Positions 1 to 8,892 of a DNA stretch of 64,000 bases are shown here, piece by piece (the first letter of the stretch is position 1; each line of letters starts with the position of its first letter). The position numbers and the translations under genes were made by a program. Under the pieces are notes generated by a model. It did no database searches. It was given only the letters and a program-made list of their open reading frames with translations, and was not told the DNA's origin. Source of the DNA: Beduini massiliensis (lineage in GTDB: Bacteria > Bacillota_I > Bacilli_A > Erysipelotrichales > Coprobacillaceae); contig NZ_CDPP01000004.1 of NCBI RefSeq assembly GCF_000829905.1, forward strand, positions 24,001 through 88,000, in the 5' to 3' direction.

Positions 1-414
1 GACTTTTTGTGTTCCGATCTTAGCCGCTTCATCAAATGGAATAGCTTCCATAAACCATGGTGTTTTAATTAAACGAATCCCATTTTCATCACGATACCCT
101 TTTGCCTGATCAATGACATATCCAACGCAGTCTACCAATCGCACATTCACAAAAAATTCATCATCGGCTTTAATCTTAGCCGCTACATTAGGAACAAATT
201 TTGGTTCCACGGTCATAATCATTTTTCCTTGTCCCGACTGTGGCAATTCATCAATAGCACGACGACGTTCGTCTTCGTCATTGATAAAAGGAATAACCGC
301 CAGTTCCATGAAGCGTTTTATAAAGGTCGATTTCCCAGTCCTTACCGGACCGACTACACCTAAATAAATATCTCCTTTTGTTCTTTTACCAATATCCATT
401 ATCATCTGGTCCAT
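1..414 (-). CDS. spoIVA: Stage IV sporulation protein A (N-terminal part)
   Basis: Partial gene: only the first 138 codons are inside the window, and the frame is open to base 1. SpoIVA is the ATPase that polymerises on the forespore outer membrane and forms the basement layer of the spore coat. Near the N-terminus the translation shows GDIYLGVVGPVRTGKSTF, the Walker A region typical of SpoIVA (GxVRTGKS), followed by the conserved FMELAVIPFI segment. The ATG at 414 is chosen because GGAGG lies just upstream (421-427); an in-frame ATG at 429 overlaps that site. Transcription would be sigma-E dependent in known relatives; CATATATT upstream is only a weak candidate -10. Confidence 0.93.
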   Translation of the reverse strand, partial: MDQMIMDIGKRTKGDIYLGVVGPVRTGKSTFIKRFMELAVIPFINDEDERRRAIDELPQSGQGKMIMTVEPKFVPNVAAKIKADDEFFVNVRLVDCVGYVIDQAKGYRDENGIRLIKTPWFMEAIPFDEAAKIGTQKV

Positions 415-485
415 TTTTAATTCCTCCATTTCACAAAAATATATGAAATTCAATAGAATTTAGAACCAATCTACGCTAATAAACA

Positions 486-518
486 GATAAAAACCAGTCT
501 CTTATACAAAGACTGGTT
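486..518 (-). terminator. Rho-independent terminator after spoVIF
   Basis: Stem AACCAGTCT (492-500) pairs with AGACTGGTT (510-518) over a 9-base loop, followed on the minus strand by a short T-rich run. It overlaps the spoVIF stop codon. Confidence 0.75.
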
Positions 519-759
519 AGTTGTTCATAAAATCTTTTGGAATTTTATCATTTTTTACCATGTTAATAATCTGATCTTCTTTTGATTTGGAAACATCACG
601 TCCGGATAATCGTGATACCTGCTGAATCAATTCACGAAGATTACTTTCCGAAGAAAGATCTTTTGTTTGAAAAGCATTTGCTAAATTTAAAATATCATCT
701 TTATTTACATTTGTTTTACTTGCCACTTTGTTTAAAAACTGATCCTGATTATTTTTCAT
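517..759 (-). CDS. spoVIF: Stage VI sporulation protein F-like protein
   Basis: A small, charged, soluble 80-residue protein with no signal peptide or membrane segment. Its central part (LANAFQTKDL, then LRELIQQVSRLSGRDVS) resembles the SpoVIF family (YjcC of B. subtilis), a small sporulation protein needed late in spore coat assembly. It lies between gpsA and spoIVA, close to where B. subtilis keeps yphE/yphF, so a sporulation role fits the context. Its only Shine-Dalgarno-like sequence (GGGGGT) sits inside a strong hairpin just upstream (767-794). The family call rests on pattern similarity in a short protein. Confidence 0.7.
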   Translation of the reverse strand: MKNNQDQFLNKVASKTNVNKDDILNLANAFQTKDLSSESNLRELIQQVSRLSGRDVSKSKEDQIINMVKNDKIPKDFMNN

Positions 760-766
760 ATTAGAA

Positions 767-794
767 TACCCCCACTCTAATCTATGTGGGGGTA
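767..794 (-). promoter_or_regulatory. Hairpin covering the spoVIF ribosome-binding site
   Basis: TACCCCCAC (767-775) and GTGGGGGTA (786-794) form a perfect 9-bp stem with a 10-base loop between the gpsA stop and the spoVIF start. The 3' arm on the transcript is the GGGGGT that would serve as ribosome-binding site 8 bases before the ATG. There is no T-run after it on the minus strand, so it is a poor terminator; sequestering the ribosome-binding site is the alternative reading. Confidence 0.5.
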
Positions 795-803
795 AAATTT
801 TTG

Positions 804-1805
804 TTACAATTCTTGCTTTAAATCTCTTAACATTAATGAACGAATGACATCTTTAGGATTCGCCCCTTCATACAGTACTGCATAAGCGGCATCAATGATC
901 GGCATTTGAATCTGCGGATAATGAACAAGGTCATCATGAACAACCTTGCAAGTTCGGATACCTTCCACTGTTTTTGTGTTATGTTCCATAAATCCTTTTA
1001 CATCCTGTGTCTTTCCGATTTCATAACCAGCCTGAAAGTTACGGGAATGAACCGATGAACATGTCACAACAAGGTCCCCTATTCCAGTCAATCCCAAATA
1101 AGTTTCGAATTTACCGCCTTTTGCCATCCCATAACGCACCATTTCCGCTAATCCACGAGTGATTAAAGCCGCACGAGTATTATCTCCATAGCCTAATCCA
1201 GCCGCACAGCCGGAAGCCACTGCAATAACATTTTTCAAAGCAACCGCATATTCTGCACCCACCTCATCATCTAAGCGATAAACGCGAAAATATTCATTCG
1301 AGAACAGATGCTGAACCTTTGCAGCAATTTCTAAATCCAATGAAACAGAGCAAATCACCGTTAACATGCGAAGGATAACTTCTTCGGCATGACTAGGTCC
1401 AATCAATGAAACCACTTCATGTCGCTGGTCTTCTCCCATTACACTGCGAATTGTTTCACTCATTCGCATATTATTCGTATTATCAAATCCTTTTGACGCG
1501 TTGACAATGATTACTTTATGATCCAAAACTGCTTTTACTTCTTCTAAAACAGAACGAACAAACTGTGTCGGTATGGTGATTAAAACATATTGTGCATCTT
1601 GCAGACAGGCTTTCAAATCTTTCGTTGCTTTAATTTTTTCATCCAAATCGACGGCAAAATATTTATCATTTCGATGATGAAGATTGATATCATCAATTTC
1701 ATGCGGATCGATCCCATATAGTAAAACCTCATGTTTATTATCCACTAAAACCTGAGCCAAAGCGGTTGCCCAACTTCCGGTTCCTAATATTGCGATCTTA
1801 CTCAT
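804..1805 (-). CDS. gpsA: Glycerol-3-phosphate dehydrogenase [NAD(P)+]
   Basis: Reduces dihydroxyacetone phosphate to sn-glycerol 3-phosphate, the backbone for phospholipid synthesis; cytosolic. The 333-residue protein has the N-terminal dinucleotide-binding motif GTGSWATALAQ, the GPSHAEEV segment, the catalytic lysine region ALKNVIAVASG and the C-terminal GYGDNTRAALITRGLAEM and GLTGIGDLVVTC motifs. Start chosen at 1805 (MSKIAIL) because AGAGGG lies upstream; a longer frame reaches into der without support. It lies one base after the der stop, so der and gpsA are probably co-transcribed, as in B. subtilis. The usual Pro after the HAEEV loop (R-x-P-T) is replaced by Leu. Confidence 0.96.
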   Translation of the reverse strand: MSKIAILGTGSWATALAQVLVDNKHEVLLYGIDPHEIDDINLHHRNDKYFAVDLDEKIKATKDLKACLQDAQYVLITIPTQFVRSVLEEVKAVLDHKVIIVNASKGFDNTNNMRMSETIRSVMGEDQRHEVVSLIGPSHAEEVILRMLTVICSVSLDLEIAAKVQHLFSNEYFRVYRLDDEVGAEYAVALKNVIAVASGCAAGLGYGDNTRAALITRGLAEMVRYGMAKGGKFETYLGLTGIGDLVVTCSSVHSRNFQAGYEIGKTQDVKGFMEHNTKTVEGIRTCKVVHDDLVHYPQIQMPIIDAAYAVLYEGANPKDVIRSLMLRDLKQEL

Positions 1806-1806
1806 C

Positions 1807-3114
1807 TTAATCCCTCTTTCTTGCGATGATATGGATAGGGGTTCCTTCAAAACCAAAACTATCTCGAATTCTGTTTTCTAAATAACGCTTATAACTAAAA
1901 TGCAGATATTCTGGATCATTGACAAACAAGATAAACGTCGGCGGGCAAATGCTGACTTGATTACCATAATAAATCTTTAACCGTCCGCCATTGAAGGAGG
2001 TAGTTGGATTCATTGCCTGAGCATCGATCAAAACATCATTGAAAACGCTTGTCTGCACACGTTTACGATTATTTTCATACACCATCTGAATCAACGAGAA
2101 AATGTTTTGCACACGCTGATGTGTCTTAGCAGATAAGAAAATAATCGGTGCATAATCCAAATACTTGAATTCTTCACGCAGTTTCTTTTCCATCTTCTGC
2201 ATGGTTTTCTCATCTTTTGTAACAAGATCCCATTTATTAACAACTAATACGACCCCTTTACCAGCTTCATGAGCATATCCGGCAACATGGCGATCCTGTT
2301 CGATGACCCCTGTTTCTCCATCAATTAAAACCAAAATAACATCACTTTTTTCAATTGCGCTTAACGCTCTTAATATAGAATACTTCTCAATATTTTCATA
2401 GATTTTCCCTTTTTTACGCATTCCGGCTGTATCGACAACACGATATTTCTGACCATCTTTTTCAAAAAGAGTATCAATGGCATCACGAGTGGTCCCGGCT
2501 ATATCCGAAACAATAACACGTTCTTCTCCAAGTATCGCATTGGTTAAACTTGACTTTCCAACATTTGGACGTCCTATCAATGAAAAACGGATTTCTCCCT
2601 CTACATGATCGTCTACTTCTTCTGGCAGCAATTCGATAATCTTATCAAGTAAATCCCCGATTCCAATTCCATGACTACTGCTGATTGCGATTGGATCTCC
2701 TACACCTAAAGCATAAAATTCATAAATATTATTCATAAACGCCTGATCATCTATCTTATTGATTGCAAGAATAACAGGTTTCTTTGAACGCTGAAGCATT
2801 CTTGCTACATATAAATCATCATCATTCATGCCTTCACGTCCATTAGCGACAAACACAATGACATCTGCTTCTTCAATTGCGATTTCAGCCTGCATTTTAA
2901 TTTGTTCACCAAAATCCTGTCCGGCAACTTCAATTCCACCTGTATCAATCAGACGGAATGAACGTGTCAGCCATGTTCCGTTCGCATAAATTCGATCACG
3001 TGTTACTCCCGGTGTATCTTCAACGATCGAAATACGTTCTCCAACAATACGGTTAAACAAAGTTGATTTTCCTACATTCGGACTTCCTACAATCGCTACT
3101 ACTGCTCTTGACAT
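1807..3114 (-). CDS. der: Ribosome biogenesis GTPase Der (EngA)
   Basis: Double-GTPase essential for 50S subunit assembly. The 435-residue protein has two complete G domains in tandem: P-loops GSPNVGKST near residue 10 and GRPNVGKSS near residue 181, each with a DTAG/DTGG switch II and an NKxD motif (NKID, NKWD), then a C-terminal KH-like domain. Length is standard. The start overlaps the end of cmk by 16 bases, giving a cmk-der-gpsA transcription unit in the order known from other Bacillota. Confidence 0.98.
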   Translation of the reverse strand: MSRAVVAIVGSPNVGKSTLFNRIVGERISIVEDTPGVTRDRIYANGTWLTRSFRLIDTGGIEVAGQDFGEQIKMQAEIAIEEADVIVFVANGREGMNDDDLYVARMLQRSKKPVILAINKIDDQAFMNNIYEFYALGVGDPIAISSSHGIGIGDLLDKIIELLPEEVDDHVEGEIRFSLIGRPNVGKSSLTNAILGEERVIVSDIAGTTRDAIDTLFEKDGQKYRVVDTAGMRKKGKIYENIEKYSILRALSAIEKSDVILVLIDGETGVIEQDRHVAGYAHEAGKGVVLVVNKWDLVTKDEKTMQKMEKKLREEFKYLDYAPIIFLSAKTHQRVQNIFSLIQMVYENNRKRVQTSVFNDVLIDAQAMNPTTSFNGGRLKIYYGNQVSICPPTFILFVNDPEYLHFSYKRYLENRIRDSFGFEGTPIHIIARKRD

Positions 3115-3782
3115 GTATTTTCCTCCAATCGTTCATTAACTAATTTTATTACTGTTTCGACGACTTCATCAATCGTCATTTCTGAAGTATCAATCTCCAC
3201 AGCATCCTTCGCCTTTACTAAAGGGGAAATCGCACGGTGCGAATCATCATAATCACGCTGTTCGATATCCGCTTTAATCTTTTCCAAATCACTTTCAATT
3301 CCTCTTTCGAGGTTTTCTTTATAACGACGCATCGCTCTTGTTTCCACGCTGGCAACTTGATAAATTTTCAGCTGAGCATTTGGCAATACAACACTGCCGA
3401 TATCACGTCCATCTAAGATCACTCCGCCATTTTCTGCCATTTTTCTTTGCAGTGCCACTAAATGATGACGGACTGCCCCATAAGCGCCAACTTTAGAAGC
3501 GCCTTTAGAAACTTCGTCACTGCGAATTTTATCTGTGACCACTTGTTGATTCAAGAGAACTGTATTATCTGGCAGCAATTCAATTCCAACTTCATTCAAA
3601 TAACGCTCGATGCTCACTTCATCATTCAAATCGATATCTTTTTGAATCATATAATAAGCAACACAGCGATACATTGCTCCTGTATCTATATAAGTATACC
3701 CCAATATTTTAGCCAATTGTTTCGCAATGGTACTTTTTCCTGCCGCCGATGGTCCATCGATCGCTATGGATATCTTTTTCAT
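3099..3782 (-). CDS. cmk: Cytidylate kinase
   Basis: Phosphorylates CMP and dCMP with ATP. The 227-residue protein opens with the P-loop [17 protein letters not shown], then [14 protein letters not shown] and [18 protein letters not shown], all diagnostic of bacterial Cmk. A strong AGGAGG lies 9-10 bases before the ATG at 3782. The last 16 bases overlap the start of der. Confidence 0.98.
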   Translation of the reverse strand: MKKISIAIDGPSAAGKSTIAKQLAKILGYTYIDTGAMYRCVAYYMIQKDIDLNDEVSIERYLNEVGIELLPDNTVLLNQQVVTDKIRSDEVSKGASKVGAYGAVRHHLVALQRKMAENGGVILDGRDIGSVVLPNAQLKIYQVASVETRAMRRYKENLERGIESDLEKIKADIEQRDYDDSHRAISPLVKAKDAVEIDTSEMTIDEVVETVIKLVNERLEENTCQEQ

Positions 3783-3806
3783 TCTTTATTACCTCCTACA
3801 AATGAA

Positions 3807-3827
3807 AACTAAGGTTAGCCCTTAGTT
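3807..3827 (-). terminator. Short hairpin terminator after the acidic protein gene
   Basis: AACTAAGG (3807-3814) pairs with CCTTAGTT (3820-3827) across a 5-base loop; the T-run after it on the minus strand is short. It overlaps the stop codon of the upstream gene. Confidence 0.5.
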
Positions 3828-4581
3828 AAAATAAAAACAGTTTAATAATATACCCTAACAAAGCCACTAGACAGATACTTAATACCACAATCATCCCGGT
3901 CAACACCTTCATGGTCACACTTGATCCTTCTTCGTCTTCTAGTTCTTCTTCATCTTCTATTTCATCAGTCTCATCTTCTTCAAACACTTTATGATGTTTA
4001 AACAAAGAACGTTTTTCTTCTTTTTCCTCTTCTTCAAAAACAGGTTCTGCTTCTTTTACATCCTCTTCCTCGTCTTCTTCATCTTCAAAGAAAATTTTAA
4101 AATGTTTCACCGGTTCTTCAAAAGCAGGCTCAACCGCAATCGGATTTTCCACTTTTTCTTCAACCGCTTCTTTGATTGGTTCTAACACCACTTCTTCCGC
4201 AGCTTCTTCTTCAGCAGGAGGCACTACGATCGGTGTCTTATCCACCTTTTTAATTGCTCCAGATTGAATATGATTCAAAATATCTAAGCGTGTATTATAT
4301 TGCTCCCCTTTGCCGGAAGTCATTCTGACTCTGCCGATTGCTTCTTCAATTTCTTTACTTTCTAACTCGGATTTTACTCCGTCCAATTCATTTTCCTGAT
4401 CACCTTCGTAATCTTTCACTTCCTGAATGAATTGTTTCATACGATATTCTCTTAATGTTGGAATTTTAGTATCATCTATTTCATCGCTTCGTTCTTGAAT
4501 GTCTTGTTTAGGTAAGGTTGCATCCTCTTTTAAAGACTCTCTTAAACTGCGATATTTATTTACTCTTGAACTTTTTTCCAT
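3826..4581 (-). CDS. Acidic, tail-anchored membrane protein of unknown function
   Basis: I do not recognise this 251-residue protein. The N-terminal 100 residues are charged and probably helical (KSSRVNKYRSLRESLKED). The middle is a long, low-complexity stretch of Glu/Asp with Pro and Val. The last 25 residues are one hydrophobic helix (VLTGMIVVLSICLVALLGYI), so it is predicted to be a C-terminally anchored protein with a cytoplasmic acidic domain. Start placed at 4581 because GGTGGTGA lies just upstream; an in-frame ATG at 4602 lacks a ribosome-binding site. It precedes cmk in the transcription direction, so the unit may read acidic protein-cmk-der-gpsA, with a weak hairpin between the first two. 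Charge and anchor resemble cell-division or envelope adaptors, but nothing proves such a role. Confidence 0.8.
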   Translation of the reverse strand: MEKSSRVNKYRSLRESLKEDATLPKQDIQERSDEIDDTKIPTLREYRMKQFIQEVKDYEGDQENELDGVKSELESKEIEEAIGRVRMTSGKGEQYNTRLDILNHIQSGAIKKVDKTPIVVPPAEEEAAEEVVLEPIKEAVEEKVENPIAVEPAFEEPVKHFKIFFEDEEDEEEDVKEAEPVFEEEEKEEKRSLFKHHKVFEEDETDEIEDEEELEDEEGSSVTMKVLTGMIVVLSICLVALLGYIIKLFLF

Positions 4582-4646
4582 GTCATTCACCACCGTTTCC
4601 ATTATAGCATACTTTAATTATTAAATGATAATATTATAAAAAAAAC

Positions 4647-4694
4647 TTTAATTTTCATTTGATCTAGTTTATAATGAATTATATATGAAGGAGG
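4647..4694 (+). promoter_or_regulatory. Ferredoxin promoter and ribosome-binding site
   Basis: TATAAT at 4670-4675 with a weak -35 (TTTAAT, 4647-4652) at a 17-base spacing, followed by AAGGAGG at 4688-4694, nine bases before the ferredoxin ATG. Confidence 0.6.
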
Positions 4695-4703
4695 TTTATT
4701 ATA

Positions 4704-4901
4704 ATGGCAAAAACTAAAGTAAATGAAACTTGTATCGGTTGCGGTGCATGTACAGCAGTATGTCCTGAAGTATTCGATTTAAACGGAGACGGATTGGCAG
4801 AAAACATTTTAGGAAATGACACTGAAATCCCTGCTGATTTAGAAGGTTCAGTTAGAGAAGCTGCTGAAGCTTGCCCTGTATCTGCTATCGAAGTAGAATA
4901 A
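4704..4901 (+). CDS. fer: [4Fe-4S] ferredoxin
   Basis: A 65-residue acidic electron carrier. Cys ligands are in CIGCGACTAVCP near the N-terminus and in ACPVSAIEVE at the end, giving a C-x2-C-x2-C ... C-P pattern for one [4Fe-4S] cluster, as in Bacillus-type single-cluster ferredoxins. Monocistronic: it has its own promoter and terminator and faces away from the cmk-der group. Confidence 0.93.
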   Translation: MAKTKVNETCIGCGACTAVCPEVFDLNGDGLAENILGNDTEIPADLEGSVREAAEACPVSAIEVE

Positions 4902-4912
4902 TTAATATTCAA

Positions 4913-4939
4913 AACCATTGATTGCTCAATGGTTTTTTT
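4913..4939 (+). terminator. Ferredoxin terminator
   Basis: AACCATTGA (4913-4921) pairs with TCAATGGTT (4926-4934) over a TTGC loop, followed by a run of T. Confidence 0.9.
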
Positions 4940-5010
4940 ATTAAATAAAATTGAATAATAGAAATCAAGCCGTTACATAGATAGAAATATCTTTATAGCG
5001 GCTTTTATTA

Positions 5011-6774
5011 TTAAATCGATTTCATTCGCTGAATGGCACTGGATACTATTATTAAAAATAAAATAAATACAACTGCGAATATACCGATATGTCCTATATT
5101 AATTCTATACAAAGGAATGGTTTGAATGAAGCTATCCAAAGCTTTGAATCCGGCTCCTAAAGAAACATATTGAGATAAATCAATGATCCGATTAAGTCCT
5201 CCCATAATCAAGACAGAAGACATAAGCGAAAGAATAATCGCGCCGATGCCAATCCATACATTCTCGGTCGTATATACGATATTTTTGCGTGTAAATGAGT
5301 AATGCAGATAATCTAAAATACGTATCGACCTTTTCATCTTATTGTGTTTTGAAATAAACAAGATGACTGTAATCATACCCATAATCGCAACAATAAAATA
5401 AGATACATATAAAAATGGATTAAACTGATCTGTCACTTGTTTATTGATCGTTTTAAGTTCATTACTGTAATCATATAGATAGTACTCGGCTGTGGATAAT
5501 CTTTCCTTTACTTCTTTAAAAGAGGATTCATCATCAAATCGTAATACAAATGAATTTACCAAAAGATTCGATAAATCCAAAGAAGGATCATTCGCTTGTT
5601 TAAACAAAGAAACAAACATTTCACTCGAAAGAACCATTGTATTTTGATCAGTGTTTAAAATATCAACCGATATTTCTATCTGTCTGTATTGAGGATCATA
5701 AAGCTTTGTTGATCCTGCCCAGCGATAATATAGAAATTCTTTACTTCCCGAAAAAACAGATAACTGGATATCTTTTTTCCCTTCTGAAACATTGGGAAGT
5801 TTGACTGTATTGTCTGCTAATGTATTATCTATCTCTACCGTCTCTATTTGGATGGGAATCTGATCAACTATAATAGTCTGCGGCTGTTCTAGCAGTTTCA
5901 TATTAAGTACATAGTCCTCAGCTCCTAACTGATTACAAATCGAAACAGCTTCATCTACACCTTTTGTTCCATCCGTAAAAGCAACGCTCAAACTATAATA
6001 GGAATATTGTTTCTGATACCAAGCTGAGATTTCACTCTTTAAACTTTTACCGGCATTAAATGACAGCATAAAGGTCACACATAACAAGGTCAGACACAAC
6101 ATGATCAAGATATTTTCTTTGAAATGAGCTTTTATATTTTTTATAACTAATTTCCCTATTGGCTGTACTCCACAATATTCCAGTGGAATCGTCTGTAAAG
6201 GGGCTTTTTCCGATTTAATGAGCTCCAATTCTCCGTTAATAAATGCATAGTGTTTATTGGCGTACTTTAATAAAGATAAATCATGTGTCACCATGATAAT
6301 CGTGATCGTACGTTGTGCTTCTTTTAATAACTCCATCATCACCCGGATCATCTCAATATTTTGCTTGCTCGTAATTTCATCTAAAAATAAAATTTCAGGC
6401 TGCATCAGTAAAGCTCTCAAAAAAGTAGCACGTTGTTTTTGCCCCTCAGACAACTGATAGGCAGGTAAATCTAAAACCTGCTTTAAATCCAATAATTCTA
6501 TGTAATGAGAAGTTTTTTCATCATCCCCATTGATAAAAAAATCAATATTCTCTTTTAATGTCAACTCATCCAACAACATATTGTTTTGTAGTACAAATTC
6601 TTTATGATATGACCTTAACTCCGGTAAATGATACACCAAATCCAGCAGGGTTGTTTTTCCGCAGCCACTCACTCCCGTTATTATCACAAAATCATTTTTC
6701 TTTACTTCAAAATCTTCTATATGAAAGAGGGGCTGATGATTCAACAATTTATTATAATTTTGTATCTTTATCAT
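5011..6774 (-). CDS. Fused ABC transporter ATPase-permease protein
   Basis: A 587-residue protein with an N-terminal ABC ATPase (residues 1-210) and a C-terminal membrane domain. Motifs: Walker A GVSGCGKTT, signature LSEGQKQR (degenerate from LSGGQ) and Walker B EILFLDEIT, in which the usual DEPT is DEIT. The membrane part starts with a TM near residue 225, then a long extracytoplasmic domain, then three TMs at the C-terminus, the MacB/FtsX-like layout. It overlaps the preceding gene by 4 bases, so the two are translationally coupled and probably form one transporter. Substrate unknown; drug or peptide export or resistance is a reasonable guess. Ribosome-binding site AGGAGG is inside the upstream gene. 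Confidence 0.85.
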   Translation of the reverse strand: MIKIQNYNKLLNHQPLFHIEDFEVKKNDFVIITGVSGCGKTTLLDLVYHLPELRSYHKEFVLQNNMLLDELTLKENIDFFINGDDEKTSHYIELLDLKQVLDLPAYQLSEGQKQRATFLRALLMQPEILFLDEITSKQNIEMIRVMMELLKEAQRTITIIMVTHDLSLLKYANKHYAFINGELELIKSEKAPLQTIPLEYCGVQPIGKLVIKNIKAHFKENILIMLCLTLLCVTFMLSFNAGKSLKSEISAWYQKQYSYYSLSVAFTDGTKGVDEAVSICNQLGAEDYVLNMKLLEQPQTIIVDQIPIQIETVEIDNTLADNTVKLPNVSEGKKDIQLSVFSGSKEFLYYRWAGSTKLYDPQYRQIEISVDILNTDQNTMVLSSEMFVSLFKQANDPSLDLSNLLVNSFVLRFDDESSFKEVKERLSTAEYYLYDYSNELKTINKQVTDQFNPFLYVSYFIVAIMGMITVILFISKHNKMKRSIRILDYLHYSFTRKNIVYTTENVWIGIGAIILSLMSSVLIMGGLNRIIDLSQYVSLGAGFKALDSFIQTIPLYRINIGHIGIFAVVFILFLIIVSSAIQRMKSI

Positions 6775-8747
6775 AAATCATCATCCTCCTTTAATGTCAT
6801 CACTGCATTCATTTTCAAATATTTTTTGTAATGCCAGTATTGAGAAACACTTATCGCAATCACTACAATCAAAAAAGCAGTGCCGATCTGACTCATACTC
6901 ATGTGTAATAGCTGCAGTTCATTATCTAATGCAATTTGTAATTGAAAAACAATTGGATTCACTTTAAACAGGAACTTATTAAAAAATGGAACAAAGAAAT
7001 TTAAAATCACTAATTGCAGCATTAAACTAACAATTAGGATAAATAAGCTTTCAAAGAAATAAAACCAACGCAGCGCTTTATTGGAAAAATTAAATAAACT
7101 TAGAATATTCATCATTCGATCTTTTTTATCAAGGAGCATCTTGAGTACTACCGCAATGACTACAATCATGACAACCGCCGCTAAAGTTGAAATTATTCTG
7201 TAAATATCTTCTATATTATTCAGATCTTCAAACCCTTTCATAATGGTAACTACTGTATTTTGATACTCATGATCATATTGTGATGCAAGTAATTCATAAA
7301 CTGAGACAACATTTTCCAATTTATCTACATGAATTGTCATCATCTCCGCAGAATCAGCCGGAATCATTCCATCAGGAACTTCAATTTGACTTACTAAATT
7401 AAGAAAGTAATCATTTAACTCTTCATCAAAAATCATCCCTCGATAAATATTTTCCTGACTCTCAAAGATACCTGTCACCTTAAACTCTAAATTCACTTCA
7501 TTTAAAATCGGCGACATCATAGAAAAGAATGGATAAACTAAAGAGAAGTCCTGATATTCTTTCATTTGATAATATTCCACATAAGGAACAACTACCCGGA
7601 CAGTATCATTTACCTTAATATTCAGTACATCAGCTGAGGTACTATCCAACATCATGTCAAACATGGCTGTTGGAAAATCCCCACTGACAACTTTAGCTGA
7701 TGTCCTTGAAATAAACGCATCTAATGGTAACTGCTCATTCTCTTCTAGTTTATTAGTCTCTGACTGCATGATGAGCTTATGTTCTTCATTTCTTTGCCAT
7801 CCATATAAGAAATATTGTGGGGTCATATCGGATACATGCTCCATTTGGCGAATCTCGTTGATTTCACTACTCAAAATACGAGTTCCGGTTTTACTGGTGA
7901 TTTCTATCTGCAGATGATCAGGCTGCTTAGAAGCGACTTCATAATAATAACTTTTTAAATTGCTTCCAATATTAGCGGATAAAAAAATCGTAATCGAGCA
8001 AAATGCGATACAAAGACATTGCAGAAGAACAATCCATTTATGGTGAAGAATAAATAGACTAACATACTCTATAATCTTGATTTTAGATGTCTTTGATTCT
8101 ATCTTTTCTTTCATATTCGATTCAGGATTTTCATTTACTGATTTTTTTATCTCTAATTTTCCATTTTCCAAATAAAGCACTTCATCCATGTATTTTTCTA
8201 ATGACTGATCATGAGATACACAAAGAATCGTTAAAGAAAGTTCATTCTGCAAGTGTTTAATCATCTTCATAACTTCCTGTGTATTGTACTCATCTAAATT
8301 GCCAGTAGGCTCATCCATTAATATAAGATCCGGTTTAGCAATCAATGCCCTAGCAATATTTACCCTTTGACATTCTCCTTGTGAACATTCCTTTATACGT
8401 TTCTTTAAACAATGCCTAATATTGAGTGTTTCCACTAAATAATTAAAATAAGTTTCGTCAAAGGTTTGATCAGTATTTTCTATCCCACTCAATATATTCT
8501 CTTTTATGTTTAACTCATTAATTAAATAATGATTTTGAAATACGAAACGCAATAAAGAATAATCATACACCACTTTTCCGCTATCTACTTCTAAATGATT
8601 TGACAACACATTTAATAAAGTGGATTTCCCACTCCCGCTCTTTCCCTGTATCATTGTCATCTTTGCAGGTTTAAATCGATAACTAATATGATCCAGAATG
8701 ACTGTATCTGAATATTTTTTCACAACTTCTCTACATTCTAACTGCAT
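6771..8747 (-). CDS. Fused ABC transporter ATPase-permease protein
   Basis: A 658-residue partner of the 5011-6774 gene with the same layout. The ATPase half has Walker A GKSGSGKST, signature CSQGECQRVNIARAL and Walker B DLILMDEPTGNLD, typical of the MacB/LolD-type ATPases. A TM near residue 235 leads into a roughly 270-residue extracytoplasmic domain and three further TMs. First gene of a two-gene unit. Because both proteins carry their own ATPase and membrane domain, the working transporter is probably the heterodimer. Confidence 0.87.
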   Translation of the reverse strand: MQLECREVVKKYSDTVILDHISYRFKPAKMTMIQGKSGSGKSTLLNVLSNHLEVDSGKVVYDYSLLRFVFQNHYLINELNIKENILSGIENTDQTFDETYFNYLVETLNIRHCLKKRIKECSQGECQRVNIARALIAKPDLILMDEPTGNLDEYNTQEVMKMIKHLQNELSLTILCVSHDQSLEKYMDEVLYLENGKLEIKKSVNENPESNMKEKIESKTSKIKIIEYVSLFILHHKWIVLLQCLCIAFCSITIFLSANIGSNLKSYYYEVASKQPDHLQIEITSKTGTRILSSEINEIRQMEHVSDMTPQYFLYGWQRNEEHKLIMQSETNKLEENEQLPLDAFISRTSAKVVSGDFPTAMFDMMLDSTSADVLNIKVNDTVRVVVPYVEYYQMKEYQDFSLVYPFFSMMSPILNEVNLEFKVTGIFESQENIYRGMIFDEELNDYFLNLVSQIEVPDGMIPADSAEMMTIHVDKLENVVSVYELLASQYDHEYQNTVVTIMKGFEDLNNIEDIYRIISTLAAVVMIVVIAVVLKMLLDKKDRMMNILSLFNFSNKALRWFYFFESLFILIVSLMLQLVILNFFVPFFNKFLFKVNPIVFQLQIALDNELQLLHMSMSQIGTAFLIVVIAISVSQYWHYKKYLKMNAVMTLKEDDDL

Positions 8748-8859
8748 TTTATCCCTCCCGTTCTATATTTAATACTATATTTCCCCATAAAATATCCTTC
8801 TTCTTAATTTTAGACTACCATATAAAAATAGTTTACACAATCCTGTTTTACCTTAACTT

Positions 8860-8892
8860 TATCTAAAATAAAAACCATGTCATTGACATGGT
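8860..8892 (-). terminator. Terminator of the MATE gene
   Basis: ACCATGTC (8874-8881) and GACATGGT (8885-8892) form an 8-bp stem with a 3-base loop right after the MATE stop, followed on the minus strand by TTTTATTTT. Confidence 0.88.

Noticed and set aside
113-367. Plus-strand 84-codon frame at the window start
   Set aside because: It lies antisense within spoIVA, whose Walker A motif is clear on the other strand.
3991-4185. Phe-rich plus-strand frame
   Set aside because: It is the reverse complement of the Glu-rich repeat region of the acidic protein; composition is an artefact.
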